DNA of 5,232 nt, taken from assembly GCA_030377945.1 (NCBI GenBank), contig JAUCGD010000238.1, forward strand, positions 1 through 5,232. The letters are read 5' to 3'. Made by a program: the position numbers and the translations under genes. A model generated the notes under the pieces. The model was not told the DNA's origin, ran no database searches, and saw only the letters and a program-made list of their open reading frames with translations. Source of the DNA: Desulfobacterales bacterium HSG17. GTDB taxonomy: Bacteria > Desulfobacterota > Desulfobacteria > Desulfobacterales > Desulfococcaceae. Positions 1 through 5,232 of this stretch are shown in pieces (position 1 is the first letter of the stretch; each line of letters begins with the position of its first letter).

Positions 1-540
1 TTATATATAAAACATAAAAACTGGCCTGATGTTCAGGATAAAATTCTAAAATCAAATCTTTTCCAGGCAAGAACTGTTAGCACCCTTAAAAGAATCTGCA
101 ATGAAGTCATATCAAGACTGAAACTCCTGGCCCCTGAACAGCTTGAAATAATAAATAAAAGCACAGCACAGGATCAGACCCTTATGCTATGGATTGCTGT
201 TTGCAGACGCTATGACTTTATCCGTGATTTTGCAGTTGAGGTTATCAGGGAAAAGTATTTAATCATGGATTACTCCCTTACTCAACAGGATTACACAATC
301 TTTTTCAATACAAAAGCCCATTGGCATGAAGAACTTGAAAATTTAAAAGATTCAACTAAAAAAAAGCTTAAACAGGTTTTATTCAAGATGCTGAGGGAAG
401 CAGAGATCATATCCAGGCAAAATATTATAATCCCTTCAATTTTATCAAAATCAATTGCAAGAGCGCTGTTTAATGACAAATCAGGAATTTATATGGTACT
501 GCCAATTTCAGACAATGATTTCAAGGAAAGGGCAAAATGA
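1..540 (+). CDS. brxA: BREX protein BrxA (DUF1819 family), 5'-truncated by the window edge
   Basis: The frame is open from the first base to the TGA at 538-540, giving 179 residues without the N-terminus. A Met exists at 184, but the sequence before it is clearly coding and family-like (aromatic-rich start with W-P-D, then an R-T-V-S-T-L-K-R-I stretch and a helix ending R-L-K-L-L). The gene therefore begins left of the window rather than at 184. BrxA proteins are usually about 200 aa, so probably only a few tens of residues are missing. The middle carries the family-like segment L-W-I-A-V-C-R-R-Y-D-F-I-R-D-F. BrxA is a small DNA-binding protein, and in E. coli it is not among the genes needed for BREX methylation. 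No membrane segment or signal peptide is seen. The identification rests on this pattern plus the immediately following brxB and brxC. An A8 run at 358-365 encodes three lysines. Confidence 0.9.
   Translation, partial: LYIKHKNWPDVQDKILKSNLFQARTVSTLKRICNEVISRLKLLAPEQLEIINKSTAQDQTLMLWIAVCRRYDFIRDFAVEVIREKYLIMDYSLTQQDYTIFFNTKAHWHEELENLKDSTKKKLKQVLFKMLREAEIISRQNIIIPSILSKSIARALFNDKSGIYMVLPISDNDFKERAK
523..532 (+). promoter_or_regulatory. ribosome binding site of brxB, inside the brxA 3' end
   Basis: The purine run AAGGAAAGGG lies 4-13 bases before the ATG at 537, with its AGGA core nine bases upstream of the start. It supports the ATG that overlaps the brxA stop (ATGA) over the in-frame ATG at 549, and it suggests translational coupling of brxA and brxB. 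Confidence 0.6.
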
Positions 541-1148
541 CAGACAACATGGCAACCCGGCCAATATCGGAAAGATTTAACCATCTGTATAATTTAATAA
601 GCAGTGAGCGGTTTTTTATAAAACAGGGCCTTGACAATGATATCCCTTTTTTTATCTGCCCTTATAAACCTGGGGAATCTGCTGCAATGCAGGGAATGAT
701 AGATCAGCTTGCAAACAGGCTTTCACAATCCGGGCTTAAAATACTGGAAATCAATCTTTATGATTTATCTATTGAAATTTTAAAGGAAAACGGAGACTGG
801 GAATGGTATCTGAAAGAAGAGACAAGCATGAGCAAACAGGAACTCAAAGAAGAACTGCAATCCATTCTTGATATTGAAACTGTTCTGGTTCCTGGCATTG
901 CACAGAAAATGAAAAAGGATAATTTTGATCTCATGTTCCTGTCCGGTGCAGGTGAGGTATTCCCATATATCCGCTCCCACAATGTGCTCAACAATTTACA
1001 AAGCATTGTCAAGGATATTCCTGTTCTTATGTTTTTCCCAGGTGAATATACATATTCCCCAGAATCAGGAGCATCCCTGGAATTGTTTGGCAGACTTCAT
1101 GATGACAAATATTACAGGGCTTTTAACATCTACCATTGCGAAATATAA
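537..1148 (+). CDS. brxB: BREX protein BrxB (DUF1788 family)
   Basis: Complete gene of 203 residues, close to the usual length of about 200 aa for this family. Family-like segments are visible in order: an early F-F-I-C-P-Y-K-P-G-E stretch; a strand-plus-helix I-L-E-I-N-L-Y-D-L; then F-L-S-G-A-G-E-V-F-P-Y-I-R-S-H (about residues 134-148), typical of DUF1788; then P-V-L-M-F-F-P-G-E-Y (162-171); and a C-terminal Y-Y-R-A-F-N-I (192-198). No Walker A motif, membrane segment or signal peptide is present, so it is likely cytoplasmic. In characterised type 1 BREX systems BrxB is needed for both host methylation and phage exclusion; its biochemical role is not settled, but it is thought to work in a complex with other core proteins. 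The start at 537 overlaps the brxA stop by four bases; a second ATG at 549 would shorten it by four residues. The gap to brxC is 41 bases. Confidence 0.95.
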   Translation: MTDNMATRPISERFNHLYNLISSERFFIKQGLDNDIPFFICPYKPGESAAMQGMIDQLANRLSQSGLKILEINLYDLSIEILKENGDWEWYLKEETSMSKQELKEELQSILDIETVLVPGIAQKMKKDNFDLMFLSGAGEVFPYIRSHNVLNNLQSIVKDIPVLMFFPGEYTYSPESGASLELFGRLHDDKYYRAFNIYHCEI

Positions 1149-1156
1149 GATGCGGG

Positions 1157-1173
1157 GCAGGTTCCAAACCTGC
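1157..1173. repeat. perfect 7-bp palindrome in the brxB-brxC gap, possible relic of a dispersed palindromic element
   Basis: GCAGGTT (1157-1163) and AACCTGC (1167-1173) are exact reverse complements around the loop CCA. It starts eight bases after the brxB stop and ends just before the brxC ribosome binding site. The left arm is preceded by GCGGG, which finds no partner on the right (ACTAA), so pairing stops at seven base pairs. There is no following T-run, so it is not a classical terminator. As RNA it would be a stable hairpin next to the brxC start. Its core resembles palindromic repeats I recall from many environmental bacterial genomes; that link is memory, not a search result. Confidence 0.6.
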
Positions 1174-1176
1174 ACT

Positions 1177-1184
1177 AAGAGGAA
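1177..1184 (+). promoter_or_regulatory. ribosome binding site of brxC, fixing its start at 1190
   Basis: AAGAGGAA with its AGGA core lies about six bases before the ATG at 1190. It supports 1190 over the in-frame TTG at 1136, which lies inside brxB and would add 18 residues translated from the palindromic gap. Confidence 0.8.
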
Positions 1185-1189
1185 ATAAA

Positions 1190-4100
1190 ATGAAACTGAA
1201 AACTATCTTTGAAAAACCTGTTGACCGGCCCATTGAAGGGGTTATTAAAGCAGATGATGAAGCAGGTCTCTGGCTTGAGGTTGAGGAATATGTGTTAACA
1301 AACGAGGTTGAAAAACGCCTGGAATCCTTTCTTGATGCTTATAATAATTACCAGGGAGCCAATGGTGCATGGATTTCCGGTTTTTTCGGTTCAGGCAAGT
1401 CTCATTTGTTAAAGATTTTATCCCTTATCCTGGAAAACCGGGAGATTGAAGGTACAAAAGTTCTGGATCTATTTCTTCCCAAATGCAGGGATAATGAAAT
1501 CCTCAAAGGTGATCTTAAAAGAGCTGCTTTTATCCCTTCAAAAAGTATCCTGTTTAACATAGATCAGAAAGCTGATGTTATCAGCAAAACACAGATTGAT
1601 GCGCTTCTTGCAGTTTTTGTCAAGGTCTTTGACGAATCATGCGGATATTACGGGAAACAGCCCTATATAGCCCAGTTTGAAAGGGAGCTTGACCAGGACA
1701 ATCTCTTTGAAAAATTCAAACAGGAGTTTAAAAAGATTTCCTCATATGACTGGGAATGGGGACGAATGCGTGCAAAGCGTGTGGCAGCAGATATTGACAA
1801 GGCGTACAAAGCTGTTACAGCCCAGGATGTTTTCAATATCCTGGATAAATACCGAAGCGATTACCGCCTGTCCATTGAAGATTTTGCAGAGCAGGTCAAC
1901 AGCTATATTGAAGACCAGGAAATTAAAGACCAGGACAATAAAGACCAGGTCAATAAAAACCAGGACAATAAAAACAGAACAAATGATTTCCGTTTAAATT
2001 TCTTTGTTGACGAAGTAGGCCAGTATGTGGCTGATAATGTCAAGCTTATGACCAATCTTCAAACTGTTGCAGAAAGCCTGGCAACCAAAAGCCGTGGAAA
2101 AGCATGGATTGTTGTAACAGCCCAGGAGGATATGAATACGGTTGTTGGTGAAATGGATAAACAGCAGGCCAATGACTTTTCCAAGATTCAGGCGCGTTTT
2201 GCAAACCGGCTGAAACTTACCAGTGCAGATGTTGCAGAAGTTATTCAAAAACGCCTTCTGCAAAAAAATGAGCAGGGTATCAGTCAATTATCAGGGGTGT
2301 ATGAAGATCAGAAAAACAATTTTAAAACCCTTTTTGATTTTACAGACGGGTCCCAATTATATCGGAACTTTCAAGACCATGAACATTTCATCCATGCCTA
2401 TCCTTTTATACCCTACCAGTTTACATTATTTCAATCAGCTATCAGGAACCTTTCCATGCACAATGCTTTTGAAGGCAAGCACAGGTCTGTGGGCGAAAGG
2501 TCTATGCTTGGGGTTTTTCAGCAGGTTGCAATTCAGATATCAGATCACAATATTGGTCAGCTTGCCACTTTTGACCTGATGTTTGAAGGCATAAGAACCG
2601 CATTAAAAGCCCAGATTCAGCGCTCTGTCCTGATTGCAGAGCAGCATCTTGATAATAATTTTGCAAAACAGGTACTTAAAGCCCTGTTCCTTGTTAAATA
2701 TATAAAAGAATTCAAGCCCACCCTCAGAAACCTGAGTGTATTGATGTTAGACGAATTTGGCAAAGACATGGACCGGTTAAACACAGACCTTGTTGAAGCT
2801 TTAAACCTTCTTGAACAGCAGACATATATCCAGAGAAACGGTGAGCTTTTTGAGTTTCTTACAGATGAGGAAAAAGATATTGAACAGGAGATCAAGAATA
2901 CAGAGATTGAGACTGAAAAACTTGCTGAACTGCTTCTAAAAATTATTTTCGACACCATAATAAAAAATAAGAAAATCAGGTATGAAGACAATAACCAGGA
3001 TTATCCTTTTTCAAGAAAGCTTGACGATCATATCTCAGGCCGGGAATACGAGCTTGCCATTCATGTTATAAGCCCTTTTCATGAACATGCAGATAATGAA
3101 CAGATTCTTAACATGCAGTCAGCAGGCAGGGACGAACTTCTTGTTATCATGCCTCCTGATGAACGCATGGTTCGTGATCTTCTGATCTTTGAAAAAACCA
3201 AAAAATATGTTCAACAGAGCATTTCAGCAAGCCACCAGGAATCCGTAAAAAAAATCCTCAATAACAAGGCTGCACAGAACCAGGAACGATTAAGCGATCT
3301 TTCACGGCATATTCAAAATCTTTTAACCAGATCAAAGATGTATGTTAACACCAGCATTGTTGATGCAGGAGGAGAAGACCCGCAAAAACGCATAATAAAA
3401 GGGTTTCATGATCTGATATCTGGAACCTACCCAAACCTGAAAATGCTCCTGGGCTTTAATTATACTGAAGATTATATATCCAAATGTTTAAAACAGAACA
3501 AAGATACCCTGTTTGGAAATAAGGCTTCCATGCTCAGTGAAGCTGAACAGGAAATGCTGTCATTTATACAGAATAATAAAAATTCAGGTGTGCGCACCAG
3601 TTTAAAAACCCTTATTGAACGATTTGAACGAAAATCATACGGGTGGTACTATGCTGCAATCTTAAGTATTCTTGCCAAATTATGCGCAGCTGAAAAAGTA
3701 GAGGTAAGTTCTGACAGCAATATATATGAAATAGATCAGCTTGAAAAAGCATTGAGAAACTCCCACGCACACGCCAATCTGCTCCTGGAACCTTTAACTG
3801 ATTTCACAGCCGCACAAATCCGCAATTTAAAAACCTTTTATGCAGATTTCTTTGATGCACAGCCCTCTGCAAAAGAAGCTAAAGCACTGGGAAGGGAAAC
3901 CATATCAGCTTTTAATGATCTTATAGAAAATCTCACAGCACTTACTTCTGAAAAATCAAAATATCCTTTTTTAACAGTGCTGGATAAATCACTGGAAAAA
4001 TTAAAAGAATTTCAAGGTAAATCATATTCATATTACCTTACTGATCTTCATAAGGCTGAAGATGAACTTCTGGATTTAAAAGAGGATGTTATTGATCCTG

Positions 4101-4774
4101 TTCAAAGGTTTATGAACGGAGCTGTTAAAAAGATTTATGATGATGCAGCAATATTTTTAAACAACCAGGAATTTAATTTTAATAATATTAAAGGCAATGA
4201 GCATAAGCAAATTCTTGAAATTCTGCAAGATAAAGACTGCTGCAAAGGAAACAGGATGCAGCAGGTTAAAGCTCTGCTTGATTCTGTTTCCATAAAAATT
4301 GATAATGCACTGAAACAGACCAGGCAGGATGCAGCAGGTTCAGTTAATTCCCTGCTTAATAAAATGACTGGTATGGATGATTTTGCAAAATTATCTCAGG
4401 AAAAACAGGATGAACTGAAAATACCTTTTAAAGCTTTTATCCGAAATATTGAGGAGCAGACCCTTATTGCAGTTATCCGTGATAATCTCCGCAGGTTTGA
4501 AGAAGATGACTTCCAAAAGCTTTTAACAAAAATGAGCGCCCAGGCTCAACCCGAACCAAATCCAAAACCTAAGATTCCCCTTGATTTTGATATAGTGTCA
4601 GGCAAGAAAGATGAAAATACAATATCAGAACCCCAATATATTGCAGCTTCCAGCATTAAACCTTTATTTGACAAAACCTGTCTTGAAGATCAAAATGATA
4701 TAGAGCAATATTTAAAATCCCTGGAAAAAGCCATGAATAAAGAAATTTTACAGGGCAGGAGGATTCGGATATGA
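1190..4774 (+). CDS. brxC: BREX system P-loop/AAA+ ATPase BrxC
   Basis: Complete gene of 1194 residues, matching the roughly 1200 aa of BrxC proteins. The N-terminus (M-K-L-K-T-I-F-E-K-P-V-D-R-P-I-E-G-V-I-K-A-D) is typical of the family. Walker A is G-F-F-G-S-G-K-S at 64-71, with lysine 70 encoded at 1397-1399. Walker B is L-N-F-F-V-D-E at 269-275 (Asp274, Glu275). A sensor-like strand A-W-I-V-V-T-A-Q-E-D-M follows at 305-315. After it come the paired arginines of K-I-Q-A-R-F-A-N-R-L-K-L (332-343) and the D-V-A-E-V-I-Q-K-R-L-L helix (347-357), a layout like other AAA+ ATPases. A charged helical stretch lies near 557-572. The long helical C-terminal half ends in a proline-rich linker (about 1118-1130) and a conserved-looking tail. 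BrxC is essential for BREX methylation and defence in E. coli and acts in the cytoplasm with the other core proteins. Odd: a lysine/asparagine-rich pentapeptide repeat at 242-261, just before Walker B. The last four bases overlap the next gene. The TTG at 1136 was rejected as the start. Confidence 0.97.
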   Translation: MKLKTIFEKPVDRPIEGVIKADDEAGLWLEVEEYVLTNEVEKRLESFLDAYNNYQGANGAWISGFFGSGKSHLLKILSLILENREIEGTKVLDLFLPKCRDNEILKGDLKRAAFIPSKSILFNIDQKADVISKTQIDALLAVFVKVFDESCGYYGKQPYIAQFERELDQDNLFEKFKQEFKKISSYDWEWGRMRAKRVAADIDKAYKAVTAQDVFNILDKYRSDYRLSIEDFAEQVNSYIEDQEIKDQDNKDQVNKNQDNKNRTNDFRLNFFVDEVGQYVADNVKLMTNLQTVAESLATKSRGKAWIVVTAQEDMNTVVGEMDKQQANDFSKIQARFANRLKLTSADVAEVIQKRLLQKNEQGISQLSGVYEDQKNNFKTLFDFTDGSQLYRNFQDHEHFIHAYPFIPYQFTLFQSAIRNLSMHNAFEGKHRSVGERSMLGVFQQVAIQISDHNIGQLATFDLMFEGIRTALKAQIQRSVLIAEQHLDNNFAKQVLKALFLVKYIKEFKPTLRNLSVLMLDEFGKDMDRLNTDLVEALNLLEQQTYIQRNGELFEFLTDEEKDIEQEIKNTEIETEKLAELLLKIIFDTIIKNKKIRYEDNNQDYPFSRKLDDHISGREYELAIHVISPFHEHADNEQILNMQSAGRDELLVIMPPDERMVRDLLIFEKTKKYVQQSISASHQESVKKILNNKAAQNQERLSDLSRHIQNLLTRSKMYVNTSIVDAGGEDPQKRIIKGFHDLISGTYPNLKMLLGFNYTEDYISKCLKQNKDTLFGNKASMLSEAEQEMLSFIQNNKNSGVRTSLKTLIERFERKSYGWYYAAILSILAKLCAAEKVEVSSDSNIYEIDQLEKALRNSHAHANLLLEPLTDFTAAQIRNLKTFYADFFDAQPSAKEAKALGRETISAFNDLIENLTALTSEKSKYPFLTVLDKSLEKLKEFQGKSYSYYLTDLHKAEDELLDLKEDVIDPVQRFMNGAVKKIYDDAAIFLNNQEFNFNNIKGNEHKQILEILQDKDCCKGNRMQQVKALLDSVSIKIDNALKQTRQDAAGSVNSLLNKMTGMDDFAKLSQEKQDELKIPFKAFIRNIEEQTLIAVIRDNLRRFEEDDFQKLLTKMSAQAQPEPNPKPKIPLDFDIVSGKKDENTISEPQYIAASSIKPLFDKTCLEDQNDIEQYLKSLEKAMNKEILQGRRIRI
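1913..1972 (+). repeat. in-frame 15-bp tandem repeat within brxC (four units)
   Basis: Four consecutive 15-base units follow the consensus GACCAGGACAATAAA, starting at 1913, 1928, 1943 and 1958. The second matches exactly, the third and fourth differ by one base each, and the first by two. A degenerate remnant (AACAGAACAAAT) follows to 1984. The unit length is a multiple of three, so copies add the pentapeptide D-Q-D-N-K (variants D-Q-E-I-K, D-Q-V-N-K, N-Q-D-N-K) at residues 242-261 without breaking the frame. The near-identity at DNA level points to recent slippage or duplication. Confidence 0.93.
4757..4762 (+). promoter_or_regulatory. strong ribosome binding site of the accessory ATPase, inside the brxC 3' end
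   Basis: AGGAGG, a full Shine-Dalgarno core, sits eight bases before the ATG at 4771. It supports that start and suggests that the downstream gene is well translated from the BREX transcript. Confidence 0.85.
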
Positions 4775-5232
4775 AAATAAAGTTGAAAAATTTAGGTCCC
4801 TTGCAGGAAACGGAATTTGAGATTGGCGATTTTACTATTATCTGCGGGAAGAATAACACAGGAAAAACCTATGCCACCTATGCCACATACGGTTTTTTTG
4901 ATTTCTTGAACAAAGGTTACAGCATTTACCCTGAAAAAGATGCTGTTAATCAATTATTTTCAAAAGGAAAGGTAATTCTGGATCTTTTTGCATATGCAAA
5001 AAAAGCGGATAAAATTATTTCTACGGCTGGAAAGGAATACTCTTCAATTTTGTTTAATGTTTTTGCTGCAAAGGAAAGCCTGTTTAAAAATGCTGATTTT
5101 ACGGCTGAATTTACTATTAAAGATGAATATCTGCAAGAATCCAAATCTTTTGAATCCGGTTCCACAGAACGGAGTCTTTTGCAGATAACAAAAGAACCTG
5201 GTTCCAATGAATTGACAGTCTCCCTGATAATG
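4771..5232 (+). CDS. AAA_15/OLD/RecF-like P-loop ATPase, 3'-truncated; likely BREX-associated accessory defence gene
   Basis: Open from the ATG at 4771 to the window edge, with 154 residues visible and no stop. The N-terminus has the layout of ABC-type/RecF-like ATPases: a first strand K-I-K-L-K-N-L-G-P-L (2-11), then F-E-I-G-D-F-T-I-I-C-G-K-N-N-T-G-K-T, with Walker A G-K-N-N-T-G-K-T at 26-33 (Lys32), followed by an aromatic-rich helix (Y-A-T-Y-A-T-Y-G-F-F-D-F-L). The N-N-T-G-K-T form is usual for AAA_15/AAA_21 and OLD-family proteins, and unlike BrxC. The Q-loop, signature, Walker B and any nuclease domain would lie beyond the window. pglX normally follows brxC; this is not PglX, since no methyltransferase motif is seen and the protein starts with a P-loop. 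Candidates are AriA of PARIS, a PtuA-like ATPase, an OLD/GajA-like ATPase-nuclease, or an undescribed BREX accessory; the visible part cannot separate them. It overlaps brxC by four bases, so it is probably co-expressed. Confidence 0.87.
   Translation, partial: MKIKLKNLGPLQETEFEIGDFTIICGKNNTGKTYATYATYGFFDFLNKGYSIYPEKDAVNQLFSKGKVILDLFAYAKKADKIISTAGKEYSSILFNVFAAKESLFKNADFTAEFTIKDEYLQESKSFESGSTERSLLQITKEPGSNELTVSLIM

Noticed and set aside
358..365. A8 run in brxA (with another at 3247-3254 in brxC) as phase-variable or programmed frameshift sites
   Set aside because: Runs of this length are common in AT-leaning genes. The brxA run does contain the A-AAA-AAG slippery form, but I see no strong downstream hairpin, and both frames continue normally through the run.
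184..540. Short brxA starting at the first in-window ATG (118 aa)
   Set aside because: The 61 codons before it are open, in frame and BrxA-like, so this is an internal Met of a gene that starts left of the window.
1157..1173. Rho-independent terminator between brxB and brxC
   Set aside because: The palindrome has only seven base pairs and no following T-run, and brxC right behind it has no visible promoter of its own.
925..1188. 87-aa open frame overlapping the end of brxB and the gap
   Set aside because: It is an alternative frame of a well-supported brxB, has no recognisable domain, and its tail is a translation of the palindrome.
1136..1189. In-frame TTG start that would extend BrxC by 18 residues
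   Set aside because: The extension overlaps the brxB end and translates the palindromic gap; it has no family-like N-terminus, whereas the ATG at 1190 has a good Shine-Dalgarno and a typical BrxC start.
1913..1984. CRISPR-like array
   Set aside because: The units are directly adjacent 15-mers without spacers, are in frame, and lie inside brxC; this is a coding tandem repeat.
2617..2991. 124-aa antisense open frame inside brxC
   Set aside because: It is opposite a strongly conserved coding region, has serine/phenylalanine-rich composition typical of antisense shadows, and no family resemblance. The same holds for the antisense frames at 758-1012, 1994-2287, 4656-4859 and 4950-5207.

Overview
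The window is an internal slice of a bacterial anti-phage BREX locus (type 1-like gene order), read entirely on the + strand. In order it holds the 3' part of brxA (DUF1819 family), complete brxB (DUF1788 family), complete brxC (a large P-loop/AAA+ ATPase of 1194 aa), and the 5' part of a second, unrelated P-loop ATPase of the AAA_15/OLD/RecF-like kind. No RNA gene, CRISPR array, transposase or convincing terminator is visible. The sequence is almost fully coding; the only non-coding gap is the 41 bases between brxB and brxC.

Layout: brxA runs in from the left edge and ends at 540. brxB starts inside its stop codon (ATGA overlap) and ends at 1148. The 41-base gap contains a perfect 7-bp palindrome (1157-1173) and the brxC ribosome binding site. 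brxC runs 1190-4774. The accessory ATPase starts at 4771, again by an ATGA overlap, behind a strong AGGAGG site, and leaves the window open. The genes look like one co-transcribed, translationally coupled operon; its promoter and any BrxR-type regulator would lie to the left.

How the genes work together (family knowledge): BREX marks host DNA by N6-adenine methylation through PglX and blocks replication of unmarked phage. In the E. coli system BrxB, BrxC, PglX and PglZ are needed for methylation. BrxA is a small DNA-binding protein. pglX, pglZ and brxL are not in the window and would be expected downstream. The slot directly after brxC, where pglX normally follows, is occupied here by the second ATPase. 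That slot is known in other BREX loci to carry extra defence genes (for example brxU, or the PARIS genes ariA/ariB), so the fourth gene is the most interesting item here.

Organism: an AT-leaning Gram-negative-type genome with good Shine-Dalgarno sites and tightly packed genes. The palindrome core resembles, from memory, dispersed palindromic repeats common in Desulfobacterota and some other environmental bacteria. A sulfate-reducing deltaproteobacterium is a reasonable guess, but this is weakly supported inference.
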